DNA of 64,000 bases from Sphingobacterium sp. BN32 (GCF_030503615.1 NZ_CP129963.1:2542001-2606000); one strand, 5' to 3'. Shown: positions 16,564 through 25,883, counted from the first letter of the stretch. Numbers and translations: made by a program. Notes: generated from the letters alone by a model not told the origin.

Positions 16564-16674
16564 AGCATTTGTTTTTTCTATATCAGGAACATTTAATTTC
16601 TCAGAAGGTTTTAAACTGCGGCCTGAACCTTTTCCCTAGTCGTTTGTTTTATAAGCAGAACAACATAAATCGAG

Positions 16675-16830
16675 ATGAGCAAGAAAGAAACCCTACAGGA
16701 AGAAGAGGAAAAAAAATATCCAAAAGAAGAAGAAACAAAAACAGATGTCGAACATGATACCGGAAAACGCCTGGAAAAGGACACAAACCCCTTACCGCCA
16801 AACCCGAACAAGGTCGACGACCATGATTAG
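16675..16830 (+). CDS. Small highly charged protein (51 aa)
   Basis: ATG at 16675 opens a 51-codon frame ending in TAG at 16828-16830. The product is extremely rich in Glu, Lys and Asp, with a Pro/Asn-rich end (PLPPNPNKVDDHD), and has no hydrophobic segment. The compositional bias (polar, disordered) and clean termination before the repeat region favour a real small gene, but no recognised family is evident. It is divergent from DUF421, whose start is 111 bp away. Confidence 0.5.
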   Translation: MSKKETLQEEEEKKYPKEEETKTDVEHDTGKRLEKDTNPLPPNPNKVDDHD

Positions 16831-16880
16831 GGAAAGTAAAGCACACTAGTACGAGTTATACCCTATTATTAAGTTAATCT

Positions 16881-16946
16881 AACCCCTATCATAGCCCTTC
16901 CGAAAGGGTTCTGATAGGGGTTTATATTGGGTAAGCATTGGGTTTG
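16881..16946. repeat. Palindrome with ATTGGGT flank, copy A
   Basis: AACCCCTATCA (16881-16891) pairs with TGATAGGGGTT (16912-16922) around an inner CCCTTCCGAAAGGG. It is followed by TATATTGGGTAAGCATTGGG. The same architecture occurs at about 29054-29130 and 51843-51924. Confidence 0.8.
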
Positions 16947-16968
16947 AAAGGGGAATGAGTAGTACGAG

Positions 16969-17211
16969 TTAGATATCAGATGTGAGACATTAGATATTAG
17001 ATTGTCTGAATCATGAAAGGAAGGATTTTAGGATTGGCAGGATGGCTTGTCTTTGAACCAAGAAAGGAAGGATAAAAAGGATTTGCAGGATCCTGTTTAT
17101 CCTAAAATCCTTCCTTTCCTGGTTCAAGACAAAATTTCCTTCCTCTCCTAGTTCAGACACCTGCATTAGCCGTCCTAGGTCTAAAATCTGATGTCTAATA
17201 TCTAACATCTA
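16969..17211. repeat. Heptamer-armed inverted repeat, locus 1
   Basis: The left arm is five 7-bp units of TTAGATA/TCAGATG type (16969-17003). The right arm is five units in the opposite orientation, beginning AGGTCTA (17177-17211). Between the arms are two inverted copies of a module containing AAAGGAAGGAT...GCAGGAT, one ending in CCTGGTTCAAGACAAA. The rest of the 405-bp spacer 16831-17235 holds copy A of the palindrome family and no gene. The same module and arms recur at 40271-40726. Confidence 0.85.
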
Positions 17212-17235
17212 AACCTTACCTTTACCCTGAAAATT

Positions 17236-18075
17236 ATGAAGAATAAAAACCTAGCCGTTCCTGCTGCCTTAGCATCGATGATTTGCGTTCAAGGCGGTGC
17301 TTCCCTTGCGAAAAGACTTTTTCCAGCATTAGGTGCTATCGGCACAAGTACGTTACGAATTGGACTGTCGGCGGTGATATTATACTTCATCAATCGGCCG
17401 AAGTTCCGCAGCTTTAGCAAAAAACAATGGCTCTATTGTGCGATATATGGTTTGGGGATTGCGGCCATGAATCTTATTTTCTACATGGCAATTCAGCGGA
17501 TTCCTTTAGGTTTGGGTGTCACGATAGAATTTGTCGGTCCTTTGTTTTTAGCATTGGTCCTATCTAGAAAGCTTTTGGATATCGTATGGGCTATGTTGGC
17601 TTGCGCAGGTATTTTGCTTATTGTTCCATGGGGAACAGGAGATCTGGATCTATTGGGTTTATTCCTCGCCTTTTTGGCTGGCGCTTTTTGGGCACTCTAC
17701 ATCATCATGGGAGGTAAAGTCTCTAAGGTGATGAATAGCAAAGATGCGGTATCTACAGGAATGCTAATTGCTGCTGCCTTTATTATTCCTTTTGCGATTT
17801 GGGATGGTCAACTTGCGAAGATTACCCCTTTGTTATTTGCTCAGGGTTTAGGCGTTGCTATTCTATCAAGCGCTCTTCCTTTTTCTTTGGATATGGTCGC
17901 TTTAAAACAATTGCCCGCCAAGACTTTTTCTATCTTGACTAGTCTTCAGCCGGCATTTGCGGCTTTATCTGGCTTATTATTTCTGCACGAGACCTTGACA
18001 GGATTGCAGTGGCTATCTATTGCCTGTGTCGTGATGGCAAGCATAGGCACGACTCTGTTCAGCCGTAACCATTAA
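17236..18075 (+). CDS. EamA/RhtA-type transporter
   Basis: A 279-residue integral membrane protein with ten predicted helices in two EamA repeats (about 1-135 and 140-279). It most resembles RhtA, an exporter of threonine and homoserine, through RIGLSAVILYFINRP and IPLGLGVTIEFVGPLFLAL. It sits in the inner membrane. A TACCTTTA sequence at 17217-17224 is one base off the -7 consensus. The stop overlaps that of the convergent lipoprotein gene by 4 bp. Substrate not determined. Confidence 0.87.
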   Translation: MKNKNLAVPAALASMICVQGGASLAKRLFPALGAIGTSTLRIGLSAVILYFINRPKFRSFSKKQWLYCAIYGLGIAAMNLIFYMAIQRIPLGLGVTIEFVGPLFLALVLSRKLLDIVWAMLACAGILLIVPWGTGDLDLLGLFLAFLAGAFWALYIIMGGKVSKVMNSKDAVSTGMLIAAAFIIPFAIWDGQLAKITPLLFAQGLGVAILSSALPFSLDMVALKQLPAKTFSILTSLQPAFAALSGLLFLHETLTGLQWLSIACVVMASIGTTLFSRNH

Positions 18076-18662
18076 TTTTTGATAGCCTGCAATTTACCGT
18101 CTTGGCGGATTTGATAAACCTTCTTCTCTACCGTAGGTTCGTCGGAGAAGTAATTCCAATGTTCTATGCTTAGCTTCTCTTTTTCAATCAGGCTAATTTC
18201 ACGTATCGCTGACTCGGCAATTTCGTCATAAGCGATGTCCATTTGATCGACCAACTTCAGTTCCTTGTTAAGCAATAAAAGGGTGGTATTGAGCTCGTGC
18301 TCGCCTATTGGATAAGTCACAACCAGGCCGGTGATATCATCTGAAAAATTTAGTTTATAACGAATCCTGACATCCTGCACATTTTCGAATTCTCCCTCGA
18401 ACTTTATTGCGCTAATCAATGCTGGATTGGAGATTCCATCATTGTTGAAATTATCAAAATTGGTCGAGTCGGTATAGGGTAGCGACTTCTCCGGAATTGC
18501 TGTTAGGTCGATTGCTGAACCTCCATCCTGCGGGATATCCCTAACATTGGTATCTAGCTTTGGCAATGTTCGCGCTGTATCCTTAACTTCCTGTGGCTTT
18601 TTGCCAGACTGACAGGATAAAAGAATGAACAATAGTATGGGCGTAAATAAGAAAAATTTCAT
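18072..18662 (-). CDS. Uncharacterised lipoprotein
   Basis: A 196-residue protein whose first 17 residues end in the lipobox LLSC, so it is an exported lipoprotein. The mature part is acidic at first (TARTLPKLDTNVRDIPQD), then probably beta-rich, with no known catalytic motif. I do not recognise a family. A TATGTTTG promoter element lies on the minus strand at 18710-18703, 40 bp before the start. It overlaps eamA tail-to-tail by 4 bp. Confidence 0.7.
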   Translation of the reverse strand: MKFFLFTPILLFILLSCQSGKKPQEVKDTARTLPKLDTNVRDIPQDGGSAIDLTAIPEKSLPYTDSTNFDNFNNDGISNPALISAIKFEGEFENVQDVRIRYKLNFSDDITGLVVTYPIGEHELNTTLLLLNKELKLVDQMDIAYDEIAESAIREISLIEKEKLSIEHWNYFSDEPTVEKKVYQIRQDGKLQAIKN

Positions 18663-18702
18663 GATCTGTGTGTTTAATCTTAAGAATAGCGATAAAATTA
18701 CT

Positions 18703-18710
18703 CAAACATA
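18703..18710 (-). promoter_or_regulatory. TAnnTTTG promoter element for the lipoprotein gene
   Basis: On the minus strand TATGTTTG matches the -7 consensus exactly; the ATG lies 40 bp downstream at 18662. Confidence 0.5.
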
Positions 18711-18743
18711 AAGATTAGATCATATTTTATTTCCAACAACGTC

Positions 18744-18763
18744 GTGATAGATCTAACTATCAC
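18744..18763. repeat. 7-bp inverted repeat upstream of lipoprotein gene
   Basis: GTGATAG and CTATCAC flank a 6-nt centre, between the lipoprotein promoter and the RND-operon terminator. It could be an operator, but nothing else supports this. Confidence 0.35.
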
Positions 18764-18767
18764 AAAG

Positions 18768-18795
18768 AAAGGGCTGCCTAAAAAGACAGCCCTCG
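18768..18795 (-). terminator. Terminator of the RND efflux operon
   Basis: On the minus strand GGGCTGTC and GGCAGCCC form a stem followed by TTTCTTT, 27 bp after the permease stop. Confidence 0.85.
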
Positions 18796-18822
18796 CATAT
18801 ATGGTATTTCTAATTGTTCTTA

Positions 18823-21800
18823 CTATGTATGTTTAACGTCCATTTCGTCAACATAGTCTTCGTTCATCACGAAATCTTCAGTCATCAACTCTTCGTAATT
18901 CGTTTTTTCTTTCTTACCGAAGCGTTTTCCGATACTGTCGAAGATCGAATAGACTACAGGAACAACGACCAAGGTTAAAAGAAGGGATGATAATAGACCC
19001 CCGATAATTACGATCGCAAGACCTCTATTCATATCCGCACCATCACCTGTTGCCATGGCAATTGGAATCATACCGAATACCATCGCAATCGTCGTCATTA
19101 AGATCGGACGAAGACGCGCATGGTTGGCAGCAACTAGGGCATCGTGCGTACTATCGCCATGTTCTTTACGATGGTTCGCGAAATCGACCAATAAGATCGC
19201 ATTCTTCGCCACCAAACCAATCAACATGATGATACCTAAGATGGTAAAGATGTTCAGCGATTGCCCCGTTAAAGCAAGTAACAGTAGCGCTCCGATGAAG
19301 GACAATGGAATAGAGAACATCACGACGAATGGCGTAGAGAAACTGTCGTAAAGCGAAACCATTACTAAGTAAACTAACAAGATCGATGCTAATAAGGCTA
19401 CTCCTAAGGTACCGAAACCTTCCTGTTGGCTCTCCATGTTACCACCCCAGATGTAGACAACCCCTGGTTTGCGCTCTAGTTTTTCAAACTCTGCCTGCCA
19501 CTCACCTGCAACCTCACCTAAGGTACGTCCTACGATAGAAGCCTGAACAGATACTGCCGGCGATTTATCACGACGTTCCAATAAGGTTGGTCCTGAGCTA
19601 TAGCTCACTTCAGCAAATTGCTCTAAAGAAATTGGCGTTCCTTGCTGATTGATGAATTTCAAGTTTCTAACGTCGGATATATTGGAACGGCTAGCCTCAT
19701 CAAAACGGATATTGATATCGTATTCGTTGTCTCCAGCACGGAATTTATTGTCTGTATTACCAGAGAACGCAGTCTGCATGGTCATACCCACAGTTGCCAC
19801 ATTAAGACCTAATGAAGTCATTTTCTCACGGTCTACTTTGACGTTGATTTCCGGGTTACCACTTTCAGAAGATAACTTCACGTTGGTTGCACCAGGCACA
19901 TTGCGCAATAGACCAGCTGCTTTTTCAGCAAACTCACCCGCGTCTTTCACATCAGAACCGATAATCGTTAGCTTCAATGGTGCTTGCTCCGCTCCCATTA
20001 AACCCATGTTTACGGATTTTACCTTTGCACCAACCAGTTTATTTTCCAATTCACGTTGTAATACCGCAGCATAAACCTTCGAGTTTTCTGTATAGGTATC
20101 TTTCATGATCACGTGGATCTCTGATTTATAGCGAGAACCTGATGTAGACATAACCCCATCGGATGACTGACCTACCGAAGTAATAATACGTTCAACCTCT
20201 GGCTTGGCTAGGATTATAGCCTCTGCCTTTTGGGTTAAGAAGTTAGTTTTCTCTAAAGATGCGTCCTTCTCTAATTCCAATTGGATTAAGTACTCACCTT
20301 TATCGGATGCCGGGAAGAAGTCAGAACCGATATAACCCATCCCCACTAAACTACATGAGCCTACGAACAGTAAAATGGAAAGACCAAGTGTAGCTAATTT
20401 CGTACCTCTGCTCTTCAAACACCACTCTAAGATACCTGTAATCCAGTGTGTGAATTTCGTTAGTCCAGCCTCAAAGCCAACGATAATACGTCCGAAGAAA
20501 GATTTCGCATTGATATGCTCTAACTTACCGAATCGAGAGTATAACCATGGAACAACGGTGAAGGAAACCAATAAGGATAGTAAGGTAGAAATAATAACCG
20601 TTACACAGAACTGTGCTAGGATATTCGCTACTAGACCTGTTGACATCGCAATCGGTAGGAACACCACCACGATTACTAAGGTAATCGCAGATACCGTAAA
20701 TCCGATTTCTTTTGCTCCGTCATAAGCCGCGCGCACTTTATTTTTACCCATCTCCATGTGGCGGTGAATATTCTCGATAACAACGATCGCGTCATCGACA
20801 AGAATACCTACCACGAGTGATAATCCTAACAAGGACATCAAGTTCAAGGTATAGCCCATCAATAATAGACCGATAAAGGTTGCGATCAATGATAATGGGA
20901 TGGCCACCATGGTAATCGCCGCGTTACGCAAGCTATGTAAGAAGAACAACATGATGAAACCTACCAGGGCAATCGCAATCATTAAGTCATGCATTACGTT
21001 GTTTGCCGCGTTTAGGGTATAATCTGTCGAGTCATTCGCTACTAATACTTTGATGTTATCGGTTGCATAGTCTTTCTCAACTGTTGCAATCGTTTCTTTT
21101 ACTAGTTTAGATACTTCTACCGCGTTAGCATCCGATTGTTTGAATACCTGTAATAAGATTGTGTTTTTCTGATCTAAACGAGCAATTTTTTCAATCTCTT
21201 TGATACCATCCTGCACGTCAGCAACATCGCGTAAGAAGATCGTAATACCTGCAGGTGTTGTGATCGGAAGGTTTCTCAACTCTTCCACATCTGTCACTTT
21301 ACCAGCCAAACGAATAGTCGTTCTGCTATCGCGCGTACTCACATTACCTGTAGGGAAGTCTAAGTTTGATTGTGCGACAACTTGTTGAACCTGGCCAATC
21401 GATAGACCGTATCCTTCCAACTTCTGTGCATCCACACTGATTTGGATCTCACGTTCCTCACCCCCGATTAAGTCTACCTTTGCCACACCATTTATACGTG
21501 CGAAAATAGGCTGAATCTTGTTATCCAATAAGTCGTATAATTCTTTCTCGGATAGTTTCGATGTTACGGCCAAGCTCATGATCGCAACGTCATCTAACGA
21601 GAACTTATTCAACGACGGCGGATCAACGTCTTCCGGAAGGTCTTTCAGGATCGTATTAATCTTACGTTGTGCATCTGTCAAGAGGAAGTTGACATCGGCT
21701 CCATCGTTCAAGGTAATCATCACGACAGAAACGTTCTCCATCGAAGTGGATTCCAACTTCTTGATGTTCTCTAGAGAGGAAACGGCATCCTCGATTTTTT

Positions 21801-21993
21801 TGGTAACCGTATTCTCCACCTCAGTAGGCGATGCTCCCGGATAAACCGTTTGGATGGTAATTACGTTTACCTCAAATTTTGGTACTAGCTCATACCCCAA
21901 TTGGGAGTATGAGAATATCCCGCCCAAGGTCAGTATTATAAATAATACGATGATCAGACTGGGGCGTTTTATTGATATTTCAGTAATCTTCAT
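18823..21993 (-). CDS. Efflux RND transporter permease (AcrB/MexB type)
   Basis: A 1056-residue inner-membrane pump with two halves of six transmembrane helices and two large periplasmic loops. The essential proton-relay pair shows in GILVDDAIVVIENIHRHME at about residue 390, where the conserved DD lies in TM4. N-terminal ITEISIKRPSLIIV is characteristic of the HAE1 group. It drives export of hydrophobic drugs using the proton gradient, together with the adaptor and TolC encoded just upstream. The C-terminus ends in an acidic tail. It is last in the operon. Confidence 0.92.
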   Translation of the reverse strand: MKITEISIKRPSLIIVLFIILTLGGIFSYSQLGYELVPKFEVNVITIQTVYPGASPTEVENTVTKKIEDAVSSLENIKKLESTSMENVSVVMITLNDGADVNFLLTDAQRKINTILKDLPEDVDPPSLNKFSLDDVAIMSLAVTSKLSEKELYDLLDNKIQPIFARINGVAKVDLIGGEEREIQISVDAQKLEGYGLSIGQVQQVVAQSNLDFPTGNVSTRDSRTTIRLAGKVTDVEELRNLPITTPAGITIFLRDVADVQDGIKEIEKIARLDQKNTILLQVFKQSDANAVEVSKLVKETIATVEKDYATDNIKVLVANDSTDYTLNAANNVMHDLMIAIALVGFIMLFFLHSLRNAAITMVAIPLSLIATFIGLLLMGYTLNLMSLLGLSLVVGILVDDAIVVIENIHRHMEMGKNKVRAAYDGAKEIGFTVSAITLVIVVVFLPIAMSTGLVANILAQFCVTVIISTLLSLLVSFTVVPWLYSRFGKLEHINAKSFFGRIIVGFEAGLTKFTHWITGILEWCLKSRGTKLATLGLSILLFVGSCSLVGMGYIGSDFFPASDKGEYLIQLELEKDASLEKTNFLTQKAEAIILAKPEVERIITSVGQSSDGVMSTSGSRYKSEIHVIMKDTYTENSKVYAAVLQRELENKLVGAKVKSVNMGLMGAEQAPLKLTIIGSDVKDAGEFAEKAAGLLRNVPGATNVKLSSESGNPEINVKVDREKMTSLGLNVATVGMTMQTAFSGNTDNKFRAGDNEYDINIRFDEASRSNISDVRNLKFINQQGTPISLEQFAEVSYSSGPTLLERRDKSPAVSVQASIVGRTLGEVAGEWQAEFEKLERKPGVVYIWGGNMESQQEGFGTLGVALLASILLVYLVMVSLYDSFSTPFVVMFSIPLSFIGALLLLALTGQSLNIFTILGIIMLIGLVAKNAILLVDFANHRKEHGDSTHDALVAANHARLRPILMTTIAMVFGMIPIAMATGDGADMNRGLAIVIIGGLLSSLLLTLVVVPVVYSIFDSIGKRFGKKEKTNYEELMTEDFVMNEDYVDEMDVKHT

Positions 21994-22018
21994 GTTTTAT
22001 TTTTCGTAATAGCACAAA

Positions 22019-23077
22019 TTATTTTATCACTTCCACAGGAGCTTGGTCGATCAAGTTGATCTGACCAGAGATGATCACTTGGTCGCCAGCAGCTAAACCG
22101 CTAGTCACTTCAATCTGATCACCAAAGCTTCTTCCTGATGTTACTTTTGTTTCAATGGCTTTGCCATTTTTCAATACGAAGATTTTGTTGTCGGAGATAC
22201 TTCCCACAAATGCTGTTCTTGGAACTACTAAGGCTGATGCTGTACCTTCGCCTCCAAACACGGCAGTACCGTACATACCAGCACGTAGATCGTTGTTAGG
22301 ATTATTAGCGATCTCGATTTCAACCGGGAAGTTTAAGCTTCCATCTGATTTAGGAGCAATAAAAGTAATTCTTCCGCTGAATGTTTTATCTACATATACG
22401 CTTGCCAATACTTTAACAGTTTGGCCAACACGTAAGGTAGCAACGTTTTTCTCGTCTACATTCACACGTAATTTCAACGTGCTCACATTAACGATATCAA
22501 ATGCTGGTGTACCTGGGCTTACATAAGCTCCGGGTTCAATCTTACGAGAATTTACAATACCACTAACCGAAGTCTTGATCGTTACATCGCCTGCGTTTAA
22601 TTTGGCACTCTTTAAGTTGTTTTTCGAGTTTTCAAATTGCAAACGCATTTGATCAACTTGTTGCTGGGTAACACCACCTGTCGCTAATGCACTTTCGTAG
22701 CGTTGCAACGTCGCTCTTGCATTATCATAAGCAGCTTGTGCGTTAGCTACATTTACATTCAGCTTATCGCCTTCTACTACCGCCAATGTTTGGCCTGCAG
22801 ATACACGAGAACCCTCGTCTACCAAAACACGCACTACCCGGCCACCAGTTTCAGCAGCAACGGTCACTTCTTGTTTAGGCATAAACGTACCATTGGCCTG
22901 ATACGCTAAGCTCAGTTGTTGATTTACAGCCGTGTCGATACGTACGGCAACAGCTGCATTTTTCTGTGCTACGACAGCAGTTTCTTGCTCTACCTTAGCC
23001 TTGTTCTTGTTTAGGATATAGAATATACCGCCTAGGGCTAATGCAATGACTATAATTGTTATTAAAGCGCGTTTCAT
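22019..23077 (-). CDS. RND efflux periplasmic adaptor (AcrA/MexA type)
   Basis: A 352-residue membrane-fusion protein with an N-terminal anchor helix (ALITIIVIALALGGIFYIL). A biotinyl-lipoyl half (AAETGGRVVRVLVDEGSRV about 70-90), a coiled-coil hairpin (QAAYDNARATLQRYESAL onwards), a second lipoyl half and beta-barrel domains follow. It joins the RND permease to the outer-membrane channel. The permease gene begins 25 bp after its stop and the TolC gene ends 21 bp before its start. Confidence 0.92.
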   Translation of the reverse strand: MKRALITIIVIALALGGIFYILNKNKAKVEQETAVVAQKNAAVAVRIDTAVNQQLSLAYQANGTFMPKQEVTVAAETGGRVVRVLVDEGSRVSAGQTLAVVEGDKLNVNVANAQAAYDNARATLQRYESALATGGVTQQQVDQMRLQFENSKNNLKSAKLNAGDVTIKTSVSGIVNSRKIEPGAYVSPGTPAFDIVNVSTLKLRVNVDEKNVATLRVGQTVKVLASVYVDKTFSGRITFIAPKSDGSLNFPVEIEIANNPNNDLRAGMYGTAVFGGEGTASALVVPRTAFVGSISDNKIFVLKNGKAIETKVTSGRSFGDQIEVTSGLAAGDQVIISGQINLIDQAPVEVIK

Positions 23078-23098
23078 AATGAGTATTAAGAGTTGTGA

Positions 23099-24439
23099 TT
23101 ATTCGTTTACTAATGTTTTTAAGTTTCCATTCGCTTTGATCAACTGGATCTCAGCAACTTTGTAGTTTAACAGCGAAGTGTTCAAGTTATTTTGCGCGTC
23201 AGATAAAGCATTCTCTGCGTCTAATAACTCCGTCAATGTAGCTAAGCCATTTCTATAGTTATTGTTGGTGTCATCTAACACTTGTCTTGCTAAATCAACG
23301 TTACGACGATTGTTATCAACAGTTAATAAGCTGTTTCTGATCTGTGATTTTGCGTTTTCGCTGGCTAGGTTCAAGCCTAATTTCGTATCTTCCAAATCAA
23401 CTCTAGCTTTCAGAATATCGACGTTTGCTTGATTTACCTTGGCACGCGTTGCTCCACCGTTAAAGATTGGAATCGTTAAGTTCAAGCCTAATGCAGAGAA
23501 CTTCGACGTATTGGTCTTATCGTTGAAGATTGGGAATTGCGGACCAAAGCCTACATAACCTAGATTACCCGTAAATGCCAATGATGGGTAGAATTCAGAA
23601 ACCTTAGCTTTTTTGTTCAGCTCCAATAGTTCGATTTGTTTTTCCAATATTTTGACCTCCGTACGAGCATCCACATTGTATTGTTCTGCTGCAACATTCA
23701 CGTCGACATCGAAAGTTTCTTTCGGCAATTCGATATCTTCTCGGATATCCATTCCGATAGCAAATTTCAATGCATTCTCGCGAAGTTGTTGTGCATTGAT
23801 CAACTGTTGCTTTTGTGCTAACATATTGTTAATAGCAACCTCTGTACGGTCAAGGTCTATTTTCTTCATCAAGCCCGCATCTACCAGTCCTTTGAGGATG
23901 TCGCGGGTTTTTGTGGTATTATTTAAGTTGGTTTCTAAGGTATTCAGTTGCAGATCCGATTGGAATACCTCGTAATAAGCATTCGCAACTTTCTCAATCA
24001 ACTGCTCATCCGTTAGTTGGTCGTTGATTTGGTAAAACTCACGTGTAGTTTTCGCCGCTTTCAAGCCTGTGAAAAGTGATTGATTAAATAATTGCTGATT
24101 TACCTGCAATACCGCTTGTGAATTCCATGGCTGACCGAACTCAGCAACGATGGTATTCACCGTCCCAGTAGCCTGATCTGTCATCGTGATGACGTTTTTC
24201 TGAATCATCGGATTGTAGGTCAGTGATGCCGATCCGTTTACCTGTGGAAGTGCTCCAGCGCGCACCTCATCAATTTTGTATTGCGCATTCTCAAGATCCA
24301 GCTTGGATTTCTTTGCTTCGGCCTTATTCTCCAATGCAAACTTTATAGCTTCTTGAAGTGTCAAGGTCTCCTGCGCATGTAGCATAGAACCCGAAAAAAT
24401 TCCTGCTAATAACAGTGTGATTATATTTATCCTTTTCAT
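23099..24439 (-). CDS. TolC family outer-membrane efflux channel
   Basis: A 446-residue exported protein (signal peptide ending LHAQ about residue 22). It has two TolC/OEP repeats of long amphipathic helices rich in Ala, Asn, Gln and Leu (for example LDLENAQYKIDEVRAGALPQ at the start and LLDAENALSDAQNNLNTSLL at the end). It forms the outer-membrane exit duct of the RND pump. It is second in the operon, after the TetR gene. Confidence 0.92.
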   Translation of the reverse strand: MKRINIITLLLAGIFSGSMLHAQETLTLQEAIKFALENKAEAKKSKLDLENAQYKIDEVRAGALPQVNGSASLTYNPMIQKNVITMTDQATGTVNTIVAEFGQPWNSQAVLQVNQQLFNQSLFTGLKAAKTTREFYQINDQLTDEQLIEKVANAYYEVFQSDLQLNTLETNLNNTTKTRDILKGLVDAGLMKKIDLDRTEVAINNMLAQKQQLINAQQLRENALKFAIGMDIREDIELPKETFDVDVNVAAEQYNVDARTEVKILEKQIELLELNKKAKVSEFYPSLAFTGNLGYVGFGPQFPIFNDKTNTSKFSALGLNLTIPIFNGGATRAKVNQANVDILKARVDLEDTKLGLNLASENAKSQIRNSLLTVDNNRRNVDLARQVLDDTNNNYRNGLATLTELLDAENALSDAQNNLNTSLLNYKVAEIQLIKANGNLKTLVNE

Positions 24440-24451
24440 TTATGTGTAATT

Positions 24452-25048
24452 CTATTTAATTTTTCCTGCAAATATTAACTTGGTTGCTCGTATCTGGCTG
24501 GCTAATATGAGTTCTACATTCTGTTCGTTCGGTATGCCGGTAATAATATCCGACACCGTATGCAAAATACTTACCCCTTTTGTCAGCTCTACATAGGCAG
24601 CCGCAGCATCTTGCGCATTTTCGAGTTCCACCTCTCCCGCTGCAATCGCCTTTTCAAACAATACAGCGATACACTCAATATCGCGGTTATAAAAAGCTTC
24701 CATGGTACATTGAATATCCATGCCCTTCAACCAATCTAAATTCTCGGCGATATTAAGCACATAGTACTTCCGTAGAAAGGAAGCTCGCATTTCCAATATG
24801 CCTATTAAAGTGTCAATTAGATTACCTTTGTACTTGTTGATAAGTTTAAGCTCATCTGCATGTATCTCATCAATCACATAATGCAAAACGGCTAGAATAA
24901 GGCTTGTTTTGTCGGGATAATAGTAATACAGATTTGCTTTGGTAATTCGCAAATCATCAGCAATCTCGTTCATTGTGGTTTTTTGAAAACCAAAATGCGA
25001 GAAGCGTTTTAGCGCTGCTTCGATGATTTGATCCTTACGATTTTCCAT
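24452..25048 (-). CDS. TetR/AcrR family regulator of the efflux operon
   Basis: A 198-residue regulator. The N-terminal helix-turn-helix is clear: FQKTTMNEIADDLRITKANL and YYYYPDKTSLILAVL about residues 20-54. The C-terminal ligand-binding part is variable as usual. It is the first gene of the efflux operon (13 bp before tolC), so self-regulation of the whole operon is likely. A TACTTTTG element lies on the minus strand at 25097-25090, and a 6-bp inverted repeat lies further upstream. Confidence 0.9.
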   Translation of the reverse strand: MENRKDQIIEAALKRFSHFGFQKTTMNEIADDLRITKANLYYYYPDKTSLILAVLHYVIDEIHADELKLINKYKGNLIDTLIGILEMRASFLRKYYVLNIAENLDWLKGMDIQCTMEAFYNRDIECIAVLFEKAIAAGEVELENAQDAAAAYVELTKGVSILHTVSDIITGIPNEQNVELILASQIRATKLIFAGKIK

Positions 25049-25089
25049 TTCTCTCCTTTTTTATCTTTTGACTTTTTTCAAAAATTGTT

Positions 25090-25097
25090 CAAAAGTA
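25090..25097 (-). promoter_or_regulatory. TAnnTTTG promoter element for the tetR-efflux operon
   Basis: TACTTTTG on the minus strand, 41 bp before the tetR ATG. Confidence 0.6.
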
Positions 25098-25134
25098 AAG
25101 AAATGATAGCAAATAATATCACGCCATTGTCAAA

Positions 25135-25154
25135 AAAGTGATTATTAACACTTT
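25135..25154. repeat. Inverted repeat, candidate TetR operator
   Basis: AAAGTG and CACTTT flank ATTATTAA, upstream of the efflux-operon promoter. Symmetry and location fit a regulator site; a second copy near the promoter was not seen. Confidence 0.35.
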
Positions 25155-25209
25155 CTTAACGCCAGCAAGGCATAAAACGAAAAAATTTAACAGAAAAAAT
25201 AAATGATTA

Positions 25210-25872
25210 TTAGTCTTGTGAAAATTGTTTATGGAACTTTCTTTTGTCAAAAGAGTACAGTTTGGCTGCTCTATAGGACACTCCTTTCTGATATTCGTTC
25301 AACTCTTTCAGATACCCCAGGTTGTTGATTTTTTTCCGGAAGTTACGTTTATCGAGTTTTTTATTCAGAATAGACTCATACACTTGTTGCAGTTGTGTGA
25401 GCGTAAATTTGGTTGGCAATAATTCATAGGGAGCCGTCGAGTATGTAACAGACTTCTTCAATCTTTCTAAACTTAACGTAATAATATCGCGATGGTCAAA
25501 TGCGAGCTCCGGTAATTCAGAAACTGGAAACCATTTTAACTGACGCATATAATCTGAGGTTGGCGCAATTTTATTTTTCACCTCCTCCATTTGTACCAAA
25601 GCCATATAAGCGACCGTAAGAATTCTACCCTCCGGATGTCGCTTAACTCCAGCAAAAGCCGCCAATTGATCCATATAGATGTCTTTTAGGCCTGTCATCT
25701 CCAAAAGGATACGAGAAACGGCGTCTTCCATTTCTTCATATTTGTTGACAAAATAGCCGGGTAAAGCCCACCATTCTTTATACGGATATTCGTTTCTTTC
25801 TGCTAAAAGTATTTTTAATTGACCTTCATCGAAACTAAAGATCACACAATCAATGGTAAAATGCGTCTGCAA
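25210..25872 (-). CDS. NUDIX-fold transcriptional regulator (NrtR/AraR-like)
   Basis: A 220-residue protein with an N-terminal NUDIX domain (about 1-140) and a C-terminal winged helix (about 150-215, FTLTQLQQVYESILNKKLDK then RNFRKKINNLGYL). This architecture is that of NrtR- and AraR-type regulators that bind sugar or nucleotide ligands. The NUDIX box is defective: after R54 the positions expected to be catalytic Glu are I55 and M59, with E58 retained. It is therefore probably a sensor and not a hydrolase. It diverges from the pfkA operon; the 141-bp space contains nested palindromes. Confidence 0.87.
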   Translation of the reverse strand: MQTHFTIDCVIFSFDEGQLKILLAERNEYPYKEWWALPGYFVNKYEEMEDAVSRILLEMTGLKDIYMDQLAAFAGVKRHPEGRILTVAYMALVQMEEVKNKIAPTSDYMRQLKWFPVSELPELAFDHRDIITLSLERLKKSVTYSTAPYELLPTKFTLTQLQQVYESILNKKLDKRNFRKKINNLGYLKELNEYQKGVSYRAAKLYSFDKRKFHKQFSQD

Positions 25873-25883
25873 AATCTAAATTT

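Noticed and set aside
16569..16757. 62-codon plus-strand frame before the small charged gene
   Set aside because: It overlaps the 51-codon frame at 16675 in a different phase and ends within it; the 51-codon frame has the clearer start and stop.
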